A stretch of 64,000 bases of DNA from Zestomonas carbonaria (lineage in GTDB: Bacteria; Pseudomonadota; Gammaproteobacteria; Pseudomonadales; Pseudomonadaceae): NCBI RefSeq assembly GCF_904061905.1, contig NZ_CAJFCI010000080.1:243815-307814 (forward strand), given 5' to 3'. The notes beneath the pieces are model-generated. The model was given only the letters and a program-made list of their open reading frames with translations. It had not been told where the DNA came from and made no database searches. Numbering within the stretch: position 1 is the first letter of the stretch; each line of letters begins with the position of its first letter. Below, piece by piece: positions 32,153 through 40,892 of the stretch. Position numbers and translations under genes: made by a program.

Positions 32153-33916
32153 ATGACTTGGTTTTCCTCCCGCCAGCGCAATGCCCTGCGTCTGGCCCGG
32201 CGCTTCGTCGCGCCGTACCGCTGGCAATTGGTCGGCGCGCTGGTGGCGCTGCTGTTCACCGCGGCGATCACCCTGTCCATCGGCCAGGGCATCCGCCTGC
32301 TGGTCGACGAGGGGCTGCTGACCCAGTCGCCGCAGATGCTGGAGCGCTCCATCGGGGTGTTCATGCTGCTGGTGGTGGCGCTGGCGGTCGGTACCTTCAC
32401 GCGTTTCTACCTGGTGTCCTGGCTCGGCGAGCGTTTCGTCGCGGATATCCGCAAGCGGGTGTTCGACCACCTGATCGAGCTGCATCCGGGCTTCTACGAA
32501 AGCAATCGCGCATCGGAAATCCAGTCGCGACTGACCGCCGATACCACGCTGTTGCAGACGGTGATCGGCTCGTCGCTGTCGATGGCGCTGCGCAACACGC
32601 TGATGCTGGTTGGCGGGGTGATCCTGCTGTTCGTCACCAATGCCAAGCTATCGGCCATCGTGCTGGCCGCGCTGCCGCTGGTGATCGCGCCGATCCTGCT
32701 GTTCGGCCGGCGGGTGCGCAGCCTGTCGCGACAGAGCCAGGACCGCGTGGCGGACGTCGGCAGCTACGTCGGCGAGGCGCTCGGGCAGATCAAGACGGTG
32801 CAGGCCTACAACCATCAGCAGCAGGACAAGGTCCGTTTCGCCGACACCGTGGAGAGCGCTTTCGAGACCGCCCGCAAACGCATCGCCCAGCGTGCCTGGC
32901 TGATCACCGTGGTCATCGTCCTGGTGCTCGGCGCGGTGGCGGTGATGCTCTGGGTCGGCGGCATGGACGTGATCGCCGGGCGGATTTCCGGCGGCGAGCT
33001 GGCGGCCTTCGTGTTCTACAGCCTGATCGTCGGCATGGCCTTCGGCACCCTGAGCGAAGTGATTGGCGAGCTGCAACGCGCGGCCGGCGCGGCCGAGCGG
33101 ATCGCCGAACTGTTGCAGGCGCGCAACGAGATCGTCGCGCCGGCCGGTGGCGAGCGGCTGCCCGAGCGGGTGGCGGGCCGCATCGACATCGAGGCGTTGC
33201 GCTTCGCCTATCCGACTCGGCCGGAGCGGCTGGTGATCGACGGTCTCGACCTGCGGGTGGAGGCGGGCGAGACCCTGGCCCTGGTCGGTCCTTCCGGCGC
33301 CGGCAAGTCGACCCTGTTCGACCTGCTGCTGCGCTTCTTCGACCCGCTGTCCGGGCGCATCCTGATCGACGGCCGGCCAATCGAGCGCCTGGACCCGCGC
33401 GACCTGCGTCGCTGTTTCGCGCTGGTATCGCAGCATCCGGCGCTGTTCTTCGGCAGCGTCGAGGACAACATCCGCTACGGCCGGCCCGAGGCGACGGCGG
33501 CCGAGGTGGAGGCGGCGGCGCGGGCGGCGCACGCCCACGAGTTCATCCTGCAGATGCCGGATGGCTATCGCACCCATCTGGGCGAGGGTGGCCTGGGGTT
33601 GTCCGGCGGGCAGCGCCAGCGCCTGGCCATCGCCCGCGCGCTGCTGGTGGACGCGCCGATCCTGCTGCTCGACGAAGCCACCAGCGCCCTGGATGCGCAG
33701 AGCGAGCACCTGATCCAGCAGGCGCTGCCGGCCCTGATGGCCGGGCGCACCACCCTGGTGATCGCCCACCGCCTGGCCACGGTGCAGGGCGCCGACCGCA
33801 TCGCGGTGCTCGACCATGGCCGGCTGGTGGCCATCGGCACCCATGCCGAGCTGGTGGCCGGCAATCCGCTCTACCGGCGCCTGGCCGAGCTGCAATTCGG
33901 CGCACTGGAAACGTGA
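32153..33916 (+). CDS. ABC exporter, fused membrane and ATPase domains (MsbA/LmrA type)
   Basis: A 587-residue half-transporter that dimerises in the inner membrane. The N-terminal 320 residues hold six helices, and the C-terminal ATPase has Walker A GPSGAGKST (residues 379-387), the signature LSGGQRQRLAIARALL, Walker B ILLLDEATSALD and the switch His in VIAHRLATV. It belongs to the group of multidrug/lipid-type exporters that includes MsbA-like proteins. The cargo is unknown. It converges with an RhtA-type gene across a long hairpin. Confidence 0.93.
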   Translation: MTWFSSRQRNALRLARRFVAPYRWQLVGALVALLFTAAITLSIGQGIRLLVDEGLLTQSPQMLERSIGVFMLLVVALAVGTFTRFYLVSWLGERFVADIRKRVFDHLIELHPGFYESNRASEIQSRLTADTTLLQTVIGSSLSMALRNTLMLVGGVILLFVTNAKLSAIVLAALPLVIAPILLFGRRVRSLSRQSQDRVADVGSYVGEALGQIKTVQAYNHQQQDKVRFADTVESAFETARKRIAQRAWLITVVIVLVLGAVAVMLWVGGMDVIAGRISGGELAAFVFYSLIVGMAFGTLSEVIGELQRAAGAAERIAELLQARNEIVAPAGGERLPERVAGRIDIEALRFAYPTRPERLVIDGLDLRVEAGETLALVGPSGAGKSTLFDLLLRFFDPLSGRILIDGRPIERLDPRDLRRCFALVSQHPALFFGSVEDNIRYGRPEATAAEVEAAARAAHAHEFILQMPDGYRTHLGEGGLGLSGGQRQRLAIARALLVDAPILLLDEATSALDAQSEHLIQQALPALMAGRTTLVIAHRLATVQGADRIAVLDHGRLVAIGTHAELVAGNPLYRRLAELQFGALET

Positions 33917-33921
33917 CGCAG

Positions 33922-33954
33922 GGTGGGCCGGGCGGCGTTCCGCTCCGGCCCACC
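33922..33954. terminator. hairpin between convergent ABC exporter and rhtA genes
   Basis: GGTGGGCCGG (33922-33931) pairs with CCGGCCCACC (33945-33954), and the enclosed GCGG-CGTT-CCGC extends the stem. It lies 6 bp after the exporter stop and 17 bp from the convergent stop. No strong T-run is present, so it may serve either strand with modest efficiency. Confidence 0.55.
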
Positions 33955-33970
33955 AGGACATTTGGGGTCT

Positions 33971-34846
33971 TCAGACTTCCGGTTGCGGCGCCTTGCCCTT
34001 CACCGTCGCCGCCGCGCCGGTGGAGGCGAGCATGATCGCGGCGATCGCCAGCCACTGCTCCAGGCTCAGCCGCTCGCTCAGGAACAGCAGGCCGGACAGC
34101 GCGGCGATGGCCGGCTCGATGCTCATCAGGGTGCTGAAGGTGCGTGCCGGCAGGCGGGTCAGGGCGACCATCTCGAGGTTGTAGGGCAGCGCCGAGGACA
34201 GTACCGCCACGCCCAGCGCCACCGGCAGGATCGCCCAGGAGAACAGCGCGCTGCCGGCCTCGATCAGGCCGACCGGGAACACCAGCAGGGCGGCGACCAC
34301 GGTACCCAGTGCCACGGTGTGCCCGCCGTGTTCGGCGCCGGCCTTCTGGCCGAAGACGATGTACAGCGCCCAGCTCAGCCCGGCACCGAGGGCCAGCGCC
34401 ATGCCCAGCGGGTCGAGCGCTGTGCTGTTCAGGTCATGGGGCAGCAGCAGCCAGAGGCCGAATGCGGCCAGGGCGATCCACAGGAAATCCAGCCAGCGGC
34501 GCGACGACAGCAGCGCCAGCCCCAGCGGGCCGGTGAACTCCAGGGCTACCGCGATGCCCAGCGGCACGGTCTGCAAGGCCATGTAGAACATCAGGTTCAT
34601 GCTGCCCAGCGCGGCGCCGTAGGCCAGCAGCGAACGGCAGGAACGCAGGTTCAGGTTGGCGCGCCAGGGGCGCATCAGCACGGTGAGGATGATCGCCGCC
34701 AACCCCAGGCGAAGCGCCGTGGTGCCTTCGGCGCCGACCAGCGGGAACAGGCCCTTGGCCAGGGCAGCCCCGCCCTGGATCGAGGCCATGGCCACCAGCA
34801 GAAGACCGATCGGCAGGAGGATGGAAGAGGTCTGGGAGCGCGGCAT
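33971..34846 (-). CDS. rhtA: RhtA-type threonine/homoserine exporter (EamA/DMT family)
   Basis: A 291-residue, ten-helix inner-membrane protein made of two EamA repeats. SIQGGAALAKGLFPLVGAEG near residue 22, the central ALEFTGPLGLAL, and SSALPYNLEMVALTRLPART are close to the E. coli RhtA pattern, an exporter of threonine and homoserine. The length matches RhtA (295 residues). The frame is open further upstream, but the family homology begins at this Met. The name is given on similarity by eye; other DMT exporters are possible. Confidence 0.83.
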   Translation of the reverse strand: MPRSQTSSILLPIGLLLVAMASIQGGAALAKGLFPLVGAEGTTALRLGLAAIILTVLMRPWRANLNLRSCRSLLAYGAALGSMNLMFYMALQTVPLGIAVALEFTGPLGLALLSSRRWLDFLWIALAAFGLWLLLPHDLNSTALDPLGMALALGAGLSWALYIVFGQKAGAEHGGHTVALGTVVAALLVFPVGLIEAGSALFSWAILPVALGVAVLSSALPYNLEMVALTRLPARTFSTLMSIEPAIAALSGLLFLSERLSLEQWLAIAAIMLASTGAAATVKGKAPQPEV

Positions 34847-34921
34847 GGGACGGAGTCCGGAATGATTTGGAAGGAGAACGGCGGCGATGTCTCGGGCCGC
34901 ATATGGGGTGCGCCAATAAAA

Positions 34922-34944
34922 AAACCGGCCATGAAGGCCGGTTT
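34922..34944 (-). terminator. intrinsic terminator of ppnP
   Basis: AAACCGGCC (34922-34930) pairs with GGCCGGTTT (34936-34944). On the minus strand the hairpin is followed by a run of seven T, 18 bp after the ppnP stop codon. Confidence 0.88.
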
Positions 34945-34962
34945 CCGGGACCTTCGCGCCGC

Positions 34963-35244
34963 TTAGCGGTATTCGCAAAGATAGGCGGTATCGCTGGCCA
35001 CCTTGAGCTGGAACTTGCTGTTGGCCGGCACGGTGAAGTTGCTGCCCGCCTCGAACGTCTGCCAGTTGTCGCTGTCCGGCAGCTTGACGGTCAGGGCGCC
35101 GGCGATCACGTGCATCACCTCCAACTGGCTGGTGCCGAACTCGTACTCGCCGGCAGCCATCACGCCGATGGTGGCGGGACCGGCGGCCATGTCGAAAGCG
35201 ATGGATTTGACGGTGCCGTCGAAGTATTCGTTGACCTTGAACAT
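34963..35244 (-). CDS. ppnP: pyrimidine/purine nucleoside phosphorylase PpnP
   Basis: A 93-residue single-domain cupin that phosphorolyses a broad set of nucleosides. The opening MFKVNEYFDGTVKSIAF and the cupin core MAAGEYEFGTSQLEVMHVIAG match PpnP (former YaiE/DUF1255), and the length equals that of the E. coli enzyme. GAGGA lies upstream of the ATG, and a clear terminator follows, so the gene is a monocistronic unit. Confidence 0.95.
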   Translation of the reverse strand: MFKVNEYFDGTVKSIAFDMAAGPATIGVMAAGEYEFGTSQLEVMHVIAGALTVKLPDSDNWQTFEAGSNFTVPANSKFQLKVASDTAYLCEYR

Positions 35245-35373
35245 GCGGGAATCCTCGGGAGGGGCTGAAAAAGGCGAAACAGTATGCCCAAGGGACATAA
35301 AACCGTCATCCGCTTTATTGGGCGCTTTCCCGGGGTTGTAACAGGCTGAAATCCGCTGATTGGCGCCGCCGGC

Positions 35374-35913
35374 TCAGGGGATTACCAGCGGCAGCAACCG
35401 GGCGGTATTGCGGGCATCTTCCAGCGCCCGGTGCTGCTGGCCCTGGAAGGCGAAGCCGGCCAGTTGCAGCGCCGTGTGCAGGCCCACCGGGCGGGGCAAC
35501 TGGCGCTCCTTGGCGAAGCGCTGCTTGAGGTTGAGGTGCGGCACCTGGCCGAGCAGGCTTTCCAGGCCGTGCTGGCGCCATTCCAGTTCCAGTTGCCTGC
35601 GGTCGTAGTCGCCCCAACTGACCCAGCCGAGCAGGCGGTCGCGATGCGTGCCGATCCAGCGCTCGAATTGCGGCCAGACGGCCGGGAAGGCCGCCGCGCT
35701 GTCGACGCTGGCCTGGCTGATGTGGGTGAGCTCGCGGCAGAAGGCGGTCAAGCAGGGGCGCCGTAGCGGGCGGACGAAGCGCTGGAAGTGGTCCACCTCG
35801 CGGCCGGTGGCGTCGACCAGGCTGGCGCCGATCTCGATGACCTCCATTTCCTCCACCGGCCAGCCACCTTCCTCGGTGGTGGCCTCCAGGTCGATAACCA
35901 GCCAGAGTCCCAT
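35374..35913 (-). CDS. DEDDh 3'-5' exonuclease (KapD/ERI-1-like)
   Basis: A 179-residue exonuclease-fold protein. Metal-binding Asp8 and Glu10 are in VIDLEATT, and the C-terminal HRALEDARNTARL carries the general-base His and final Asp of the DEDDh type. The family resembles ERI-1 and KapD, which trim RNA 3' ends or small RNA. The natural substrate in Pseudomonas is not known. It diverges from the hydroxyisobutyrate dehydrogenase-like gene. Confidence 0.9.
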   Translation of the reverse strand: MGLWLVIDLEATTEEGGWPVEEMEVIEIGASLVDATGREVDHFQRFVRPLRRPCLTAFCRELTHISQASVDSAAAFPAVWPQFERWIGTHRDRLLGWVSWGDYDRRQLELEWRQHGLESLLGQVPHLNLKQRFAKERQLPRPVGLHTALQLAGFAFQGQQHRALEDARNTARLLPLVIP

Positions 35914-36010
35914 GGTGCCTCCTCATGTTGCTGGCAGTATGGAAGGCCGCGACGGGCTCGGCAAACCGCGTGCTAGGCTGTCGGCAAAGCGAACGAGAAG
36001 GAGTATGGCG

Positions 36011-36883
36011 ATGGCTAAGGTGGCATTTATCGGGCTCGGTACCATGGGTTTCCACATGGCCGGGCACCTGGCGTGCGAAGGCCATGAAGTCTGCGTGTAC
36101 AACCGCAGCGCCGCCAAGGCGGAGCTGTGGTGCGACGAGTTCGCCGGCGAATCCGCGCCGACCCCGCGCGAGGCGGCGAAGGACGCGGAGCTGGTGATGA
36201 CCTGCGTGGGCAACGACGACGACCTGCGCAGCGTGTTGCTGGGTGCCGATGGCGCCTTCGCCGGGATGGCGCCGGGCAGCGTGCTGGTCGATCACACCAC
36301 CGCCTCGGCGGAGGTGGCCCGCGAGCTGGCCGCTCTGGCCGCCGAGCATGAGCTGGGCTTTCTCGACGCGCCGGTGTCCGGCGGCCAGGCCGGGGCGGAG
36401 GCGGGCATGCTGTCGGTGATGGTCGGCGGCGACCAGGCCTTCTACGACCGCGCCGCGCCGGTGATCGAAAGCTACGCCAAGCTGGTCAAGCGCATGGGCC
36501 CGGTAGGCAGCGGCCAACTGACCAAGATGGTCAACCAGATCTGCGTGGGCGGCCTGGTCCAGGCCCTCGCCGAGGCACTGAACTTCGCCCAGGCCGCGGG
36601 GCTCGACGCGCAAGCGGCGATGCAGGTGATCAGCCATGGCGCGGCGCAGTCCTGGCAACTGGAGCATCGCCACCAGACCATGCTGGAAGGCAAGTTCGAC
36701 TTCGGCTTCGCCGTCGACTGGATGCGCAAGGACCTGGCGATCATCCTCGAGGAAGCCCGGCGCAACGGTGCGCAGTTGCCGGTGACGGCGCTGGTCGACC
36801 AGTTCTACGCCGAGGTGCAGGCCATGGGCGGCGGCCGCTGGGACACTTCCAGCCTGATCGCCCGGCTCAGGCTGGCCAGATAG
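36011..36883 (+). CDS. 3-hydroxyisobutyrate dehydrogenase family protein
   Basis: A 290-residue NAD(P)-dependent beta-hydroxyacid dehydrogenase. The nucleotide motif FIGLGTMGFHMAGHL starts at residue 6, the substrate loop DAPVSGGQAGAEAG is intact, and catalytic Lys lies in LTKMVNQI. The family covers 3-hydroxyisobutyrate, tartronate semialdehyde and related substrates; no valine-degradation gene is adjacent, so the substrate is unsettled. Of two in-frame ATGs, the second is chosen because AAGGAG lies 7 bases before it and only 1 base before the first. Confidence 0.9.
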   Translation: MAKVAFIGLGTMGFHMAGHLACEGHEVCVYNRSAAKAELWCDEFAGESAPTPREAAKDAELVMTCVGNDDDLRSVLLGADGAFAGMAPGSVLVDHTTASAEVARELAALAAEHELGFLDAPVSGGQAGAEAGMLSVMVGGDQAFYDRAAPVIESYAKLVKRMGPVGSGQLTKMVNQICVGGLVQALAEALNFAQAAGLDAQAAMQVISHGAAQSWQLEHRHQTMLEGKFDFGFAVDWMRKDLAIILEEARRNGAQLPVTALVDQFYAEVQAMGGGRWDTSSLIARLRLAR

Positions 36884-37059
36884 TTGGCGTGATCGGTCGC
36901 AATGACCGGCGCGACTCGTCCCTGGCCGACATCGAAAGCTATGTCATGATTCGGCGAGCTGGAGCCAGGCAGGTGGAAATGGCCGAAAGCGCGGAGCCTA
37001 CGGGTGTAGATGAGCCGCCCGAGGCCATTTCCAACGGCGCATGGCCGATGCTCAGCAGA

Positions 37060-37401
37060 TCATGCGCGGAAGATGAAATACACCGCGCCGAGAAGGCATA
37101 GCCCCGCCCACAGATAGTCGAGCTTCAATGGCTGCTGCATGAACAGCACGCTGAACGGCACGAAGATCGCGAGGGTGATGACTTCCTGCATGATCTTCAA
37201 CTGGCCGACCGACAGCTCGGTGTAGCCGATACGGTTGGCCGGCACCATGATCAGGTATTCGAACAGAGCGATGCCCCAGCTCACCAGGGCGGCGATGACC
37301 CAGGGCTTGCTGTTCATGGTCTTCAGGTGGCCGTACCAGGCGAAGGTCATGAACAGGTTGGAGAGGCTGAGCAGGAAGGCGGTCTGCATCCAGATCGGCA
37401 T
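37060..37401 (-). CDS. DMT family membrane protein (DUF486)
   Basis: A 113-residue, four-helix inner-membrane protein of the DUF486 family, a small branch of the drug/metabolite transporter superfamily. FAWYGHLKTMNSKPW and YLIMVPANRIGY are its conserved blocks. Function is unproven. The gene is convergent with the dehydrogenase gene; the 176-bp gap between them holds nothing recognised. Confidence 0.9.
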   Translation of the reverse strand: MPIWMQTAFLLSLSNLFMTFAWYGHLKTMNSKPWVIAALVSWGIALFEYLIMVPANRIGYTELSVGQLKIMQEVITLAIFVPFSVLFMQQPLKLDYLWAGLCLLGAVYFIFRA

Positions 37402-37489
37402 GATGATGATCCCGTAAGCGAGGCGGCGCGCAGGTTAAGCGGTGCGTGGTCCGTTGCCAAGCGGGTGATGAATGGATAAGGAACGGTCG

Positions 37490-39745
37490 ATGGGCTGGTT
37501 GGGCAGGGGGGCGGTCGCGTTGGCCGCGTTGGGGGTGGTGGCGGCGGGCTGGTATGCCTGGCAGGGCGGGCGCGAGCGGCCGGTATGGAGCGAGTTGCAC
37601 GTGCCGCCGGCTTTCGCGGCGCCGCGCAGTTTCTCGCTTGGCGAGTACGAGTTCGCCTGGCGGGGACGGGGTTTCGATCTGCATCGCGCGGCGCATCCGG
37701 AGAAGAGCTTGTGGGCGGCCCAGGGCGGCTTTCTGGCCGCCGGCATCGGCCATGCCCGGGTCGAGGAGCATCGCGGGGCGATGTTTGTCGACGAGCGCCG
37801 TGGCCTGTTGTGCCGCGAGCAGAGCGTCGAGGGTTTCCGGCTGGTCGGCCGGCAACTGGCCATCGACGGCCACCTGCGCTGCACCGACGGCCGGATCAGC
37901 GCCTACCGGTTGAGCCTGGAGGACGACGGAGCGCGTGGCCTGCGCCTGGCGGTGCAACTCGACGACCCGGCCCTGAACCGCCTCTACCTGAGCTGGTCGC
38001 GCGATCCCGACGAGCACTTTTTCGGTTTCGGCGAGCAGTTCAGTCATTTCGACCAGGCTGGCCGCCGCCTGCCGATCCTCGTACAGGAGCAGGGTATCGG
38101 CCGTGGTCTGCAACCGATCACCCTGGGGGCGAACCTGACCGCCCGCGCCGGCGGCGACTGGTGGACCAGCTATGCGCCGGTGCCGCACTACCTGACCAGC
38201 AAGCTGCGCAGTTTCTTCAGCGAGTCGGGCGCCTACCAGGTGTTCGACCTGCGCGACGAGCGCCGCGTGCAGTTGGAGGTACACGAAGGGCGGCTGGCTG
38301 CGCGTCTGTATGCCGGCGACAGCCCGAGCGAGCTGGTCGAGGCGCATACCTCGCTGGTCGGGCGCATGCCGCCGCTGCCGGAGTGGACCCAGCATGGCGC
38401 CATCGTCGGCCTGCAGGGTGGCACCGCGCGGGTGCGCGGCATCCTCGACAAGCTGGAGCGTGCCGGCGTGCCGCTGGCCGGGGTCTGGTTGCAGGACTGG
38501 GTCGGCCAGCGCAGCACCAGCTTCGGCAAGCAGTTGTGGTGGAACTGGACCCTGGATGAGCGGCACTACCCGCACTGGCCGGAACTGAGCGTGGAGTTGC
38601 GCGGCAAGGGCGTGCGCACCCTGGGCTACGTCAACCCGTTCCTGGTCGACGTGGCGGAAAAGGGCGGTGGGGCGCGCAACCTGTACCGCGAAGCGCTCCG
38701 CCAGGGCTATCTGGTACGCGATGCGGCGGGGCAGCCGCTGTCGCTGCTCAACACCAGCTTCAGCGCTGGCCTGGTCGATCTCAGCAATCCCGCCGCTCGC
38801 GCCTGGCTCAAGCAGGTGCTCAAGGAGGAAATGCTCGCCCGGGGCTTCTCCGGCTGGATGGCCGACTTCGGCGAAGCGCTGCCGTTCGAGGCGCAGTTGG
38901 CCAGTGGCGAGGACGCTGCGCTGGCGCACAACCGCTACCCCGAAGAGTGGGCACGGCTCAACCGTGAACTGGTGGAGGAGGTTGGCGGCGCCGGGGAGCT
39001 GCTTTTCTTCACCCGCGCGGCTTACAGCCGTAGTCCCGGCTTGACCACCAGCATGTGGCTGGGCGACCAGTTGGTCACCTGGGACCGTCACGACGGGCTG
39101 CACAGCGCCCTGATCGGCCTGCTCAGCGGCGGGCTGTCCGGCTTCAGCCTCAACCACAGCGATACCGGCGGCTATACCACCATCCGCAACTGGTTGAAGG
39201 ATTACCGGCGCAGCGAGGAACTGCTGCTGCGCTGGATCGAGTTCTCCGCTTTCACCAGCCTGCTGCGCAGCCACGAAGGCAACCGCCCGCAAGACAACCG
39301 GCAGGTCTACGATTCACCTGTCGCCCTGGCCCATCTTGCCCGCTTCACCGGTGTCTTCACCGCCCTGGCGCCTTATCGCGCCCGACTGATGGAGGAAGCC
39401 GCTCAACGCGGCCTGCCGCTGGTACGGCCGCTCTGGCTGCACTATCCGGACGACCCCGCCAGCCTGGAGGAGCCGCCGCGCAGCTTCCTGCTCGGCGACC
39501 AACTGCTGGTGGCGCCGGTACTGGAGGAGGGTGCAGATACGCTGGAGGTGGCACTGCCGGCCGGGCGCTGGGTGCACCTGTGGTCGCAGCGCGAGTTCGT
39601 GGCGCGTGCGGGAGGCCGGGTCAAGGTCGCCGCGCCGCCGGGCCAGCCGGCGGTGTTCTATCCCGTCGGCTCGCTGGTCGGCGAGGAACTGCGCCGCGCA
39701 CTGGACGTCCGGGGACTGCTGACTTCCCCGGTATCCGCCGAGTAG
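37490..39745 (+). CDS. GH31 alpha-glycosidase related to YihQ
   Basis: A 751-residue glycoside hydrolase family 31 enzyme. An N-terminal hydrophobic helix (AVALAALGVVAAGWYAW) suggests export or anchoring in the periplasm. Catalytic nucleophile Asp459 is in GWMADFGEALPF and acid/base Asp526 in MWLGDQLVTW. The wider sequence (QDWVGQRSTSFGKQLWWNW, LNHSDTGGYTT, RSHEGNRPQDN) is close to E. coli sulfoquinovosidase YihQ. The Arg I recall as sulfonate-binding in YihQ (RVMW) is Gln here (QLWW), so an ordinary alpha-glucosidase is as likely. This start has AAGGAA 6 bases upstream; another ATG 18 bp earlier lacks one. Confidence 0.87.
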   Translation: MGWLGRGAVALAALGVVAAGWYAWQGGRERPVWSELHVPPAFAAPRSFSLGEYEFAWRGRGFDLHRAAHPEKSLWAAQGGFLAAGIGHARVEEHRGAMFVDERRGLLCREQSVEGFRLVGRQLAIDGHLRCTDGRISAYRLSLEDDGARGLRLAVQLDDPALNRLYLSWSRDPDEHFFGFGEQFSHFDQAGRRLPILVQEQGIGRGLQPITLGANLTARAGGDWWTSYAPVPHYLTSKLRSFFSESGAYQVFDLRDERRVQLEVHEGRLAARLYAGDSPSELVEAHTSLVGRMPPLPEWTQHGAIVGLQGGTARVRGILDKLERAGVPLAGVWLQDWVGQRSTSFGKQLWWNWTLDERHYPHWPELSVELRGKGVRTLGYVNPFLVDVAEKGGGARNLYREALRQGYLVRDAAGQPLSLLNTSFSAGLVDLSNPAARAWLKQVLKEEMLARGFSGWMADFGEALPFEAQLASGEDAALAHNRYPEEWARLNRELVEEVGGAGELLFFTRAAYSRSPGLTTSMWLGDQLVTWDRHDGLHSALIGLLSGGLSGFSLNHSDTGGYTTIRNWLKDYRRSEELLLRWIEFSAFTSLLRSHEGNRPQDNRQVYDSPVALAHLARFTGVFTALAPYRARLMEEAAQRGLPLVRPLWLHYPDDPASLEEPPRSFLLGDQLLVAPVLEEGADTLEVALPAGRWVHLWSQREFVARAGGRVKVAAPPGQPAVFYPVGSLVGEELRRALDVRGLLTSPVSAE

Positions 39746-39789
39746 AATCGCGCCCGCTTGTCATATCGAAACATCGAGGTCGCCTCCTC

Positions 39790-40044
39790 ATGAACTGCCG
39801 CGCCGGCTGCGGTGCCTGCTGCATCGCCCCCTCCATCAGCTCGCCGATCCCCGGCTTGCCGCAGGGCAAGCCGGCCGGCGAACGTTGCCTGCACCTGACG
39901 GTCGAACACCTTTGCGGATTGTTCGGCAAACCTGAACGACCCGCCGTGTGCGCTGCCTTCCAGGCCGACCCGGTGGTCTGTGGCGACAGCCGCGAGGAGG
40001 CGATCCGCCTGCTTGGCTGGCTGGAAGGGGCGACGGCGGCCTGA
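39790..40044 (+). CDS. YkgJ-type cysteine-cluster protein
   Basis: An 84-residue cysteine-rich protein with Cys3, Cys7, Cys10, Cys11, Cys33, Cys42, Cys54 and Cys64. The opening CRAGCGACCIAPSIS is the YkgJ family pattern, proposed to bind zinc or an iron-sulfur cluster. Function is unknown. It follows the glycosidase gene by 44 bp and precedes a START-domain gene on the same strand. Confidence 0.87.
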   Translation: MNCRAGCGACCIAPSISSPIPGLPQGKPAGERCLHLTVEHLCGLFGKPERPAVCAAFQADPVVCGDSREEAIRLLGWLEGATAA

Positions 40045-40073
40045 ACGCCGGACCAGTACGGAGAATGGATGGG

Positions 40074-40685
40074 ATGAAGATGTTGCGGGGTATGGTCATG
40101 GCCGGTGTCCTCGGCCTGCTGCTGGGAGGCGCTGCGCAGGCCGAGGACTGGCAACTGGCCAAGGACGAGAATGGCATCAAGGTCTACCTGAGCAGTGTGC
40201 CGGGCTCCAAGTACAAGGCCTATCGCGGTGTGGCCGAGATCAAGGCCGACGTGCAGGCGATCAATGCCTTGCAGGAGGACGTTCCGGGCTCCTGCGCCTG
40301 GATTCATGCCTGCGCCGAGATGAAGCTGCTCAAGCACGAGGGAGACGACGTCTGGACCTACTCGCGGATCGACATGCCCTGGCCGGTGACTGGCCGCGAC
40401 CTGGTGCTGCACGTTTCGACCGAGAAGAGCGCGGATGGCAGCATCGTCCGCCACCTGAAGGCCGAGCCGGGCTATATCCCGGAAGCGAAGGGCGAGATCC
40501 GCGTGCCCAGGCTGGTCGGCGAGTGGCGGATGACGCCGAAGGGGCAGGGCGTCACCGAGGTGATCTACCAGGTGCAGACCGAGCCGGGCGGCAGCATCCC
40601 GTCCTGGCTGGCCAACAGTTTTGTCGTCGATGCGCCCTTCAATACCCTGAACGCGCTACGCGACAAGGCGGAAAAGGGGCTCTGA
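40074..40685 (+). CDS. exported START-domain lipid-binding-type protein
   Basis: A 203-residue protein with a signal peptide (VMAGVLGLLLGGAAQA) and a START-like helix-grip domain. Blocks WQLAKDENGIKVYLSSVPGS, SYSRIDMPWPVTGRD-type (YSRIDMPWPVTGRDLVLH) and VPRLVGEWRMTP match bacterial START proteins found in Pseudomonas. The protein would be periplasmic and bind a hydrophobic ligand, which is unknown. The start chosen gives normal spacing from ACGGAGA; an ATG three codons earlier is too close to it. Confidence 0.86.
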   Translation: MKMLRGMVMAGVLGLLLGGAAQAEDWQLAKDENGIKVYLSSVPGSKYKAYRGVAEIKADVQAINALQEDVPGSCAWIHACAEMKLLKHEGDDVWTYSRIDMPWPVTGRDLVLHVSTEKSADGSIVRHLKAEPGYIPEAKGEIRVPRLVGEWRMTPKGQGVTEVIYQVQTEPGGSIPSWLANSFVVDAPFNTLNALRDKAEKGL

Positions 40686-40709
40686 AACCCGTATTCCGTC
40701 GGTGACCGG

Positions 40710-40733
40710 CGATGCCCGCTTCGGCGGGCATCG
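40710..40733 (+). terminator. UUCG-loop terminator after the START-domain gene
   Basis: CGATGCCCGC and GCGGGCATCG form a 10-bp stem around the tetraloop TTCG, followed by TCGTCTTT. The UUCG loop is exceptionally stable. It is 24 bp after the stop codon. Confidence 0.85.
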
Positions 40734-40892
40734 TCGTCTTTGCGATTGTGTTGATCTGGCTCATGGAGACCCTTGGCCGGGCGATCTAGGATAAGCTCGG
40801 TTCATGGCGATTGCCGGTCCTTGCCGGCCTCTCGTCGGTGGGCGGTGTCGCGGGCGAACCGCGGTTCCGCGAAACATGGATGGAGCGAAGCA

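Noticed and set aside
37052..39292. A 746-codon minus-strand frame antisense to the GH31 gene
   Set aside because: The true minus-strand gene here is the 113-residue DUF486 protein in another frame. The long frame is low-complexity Gln/Ala/Arg sequence.
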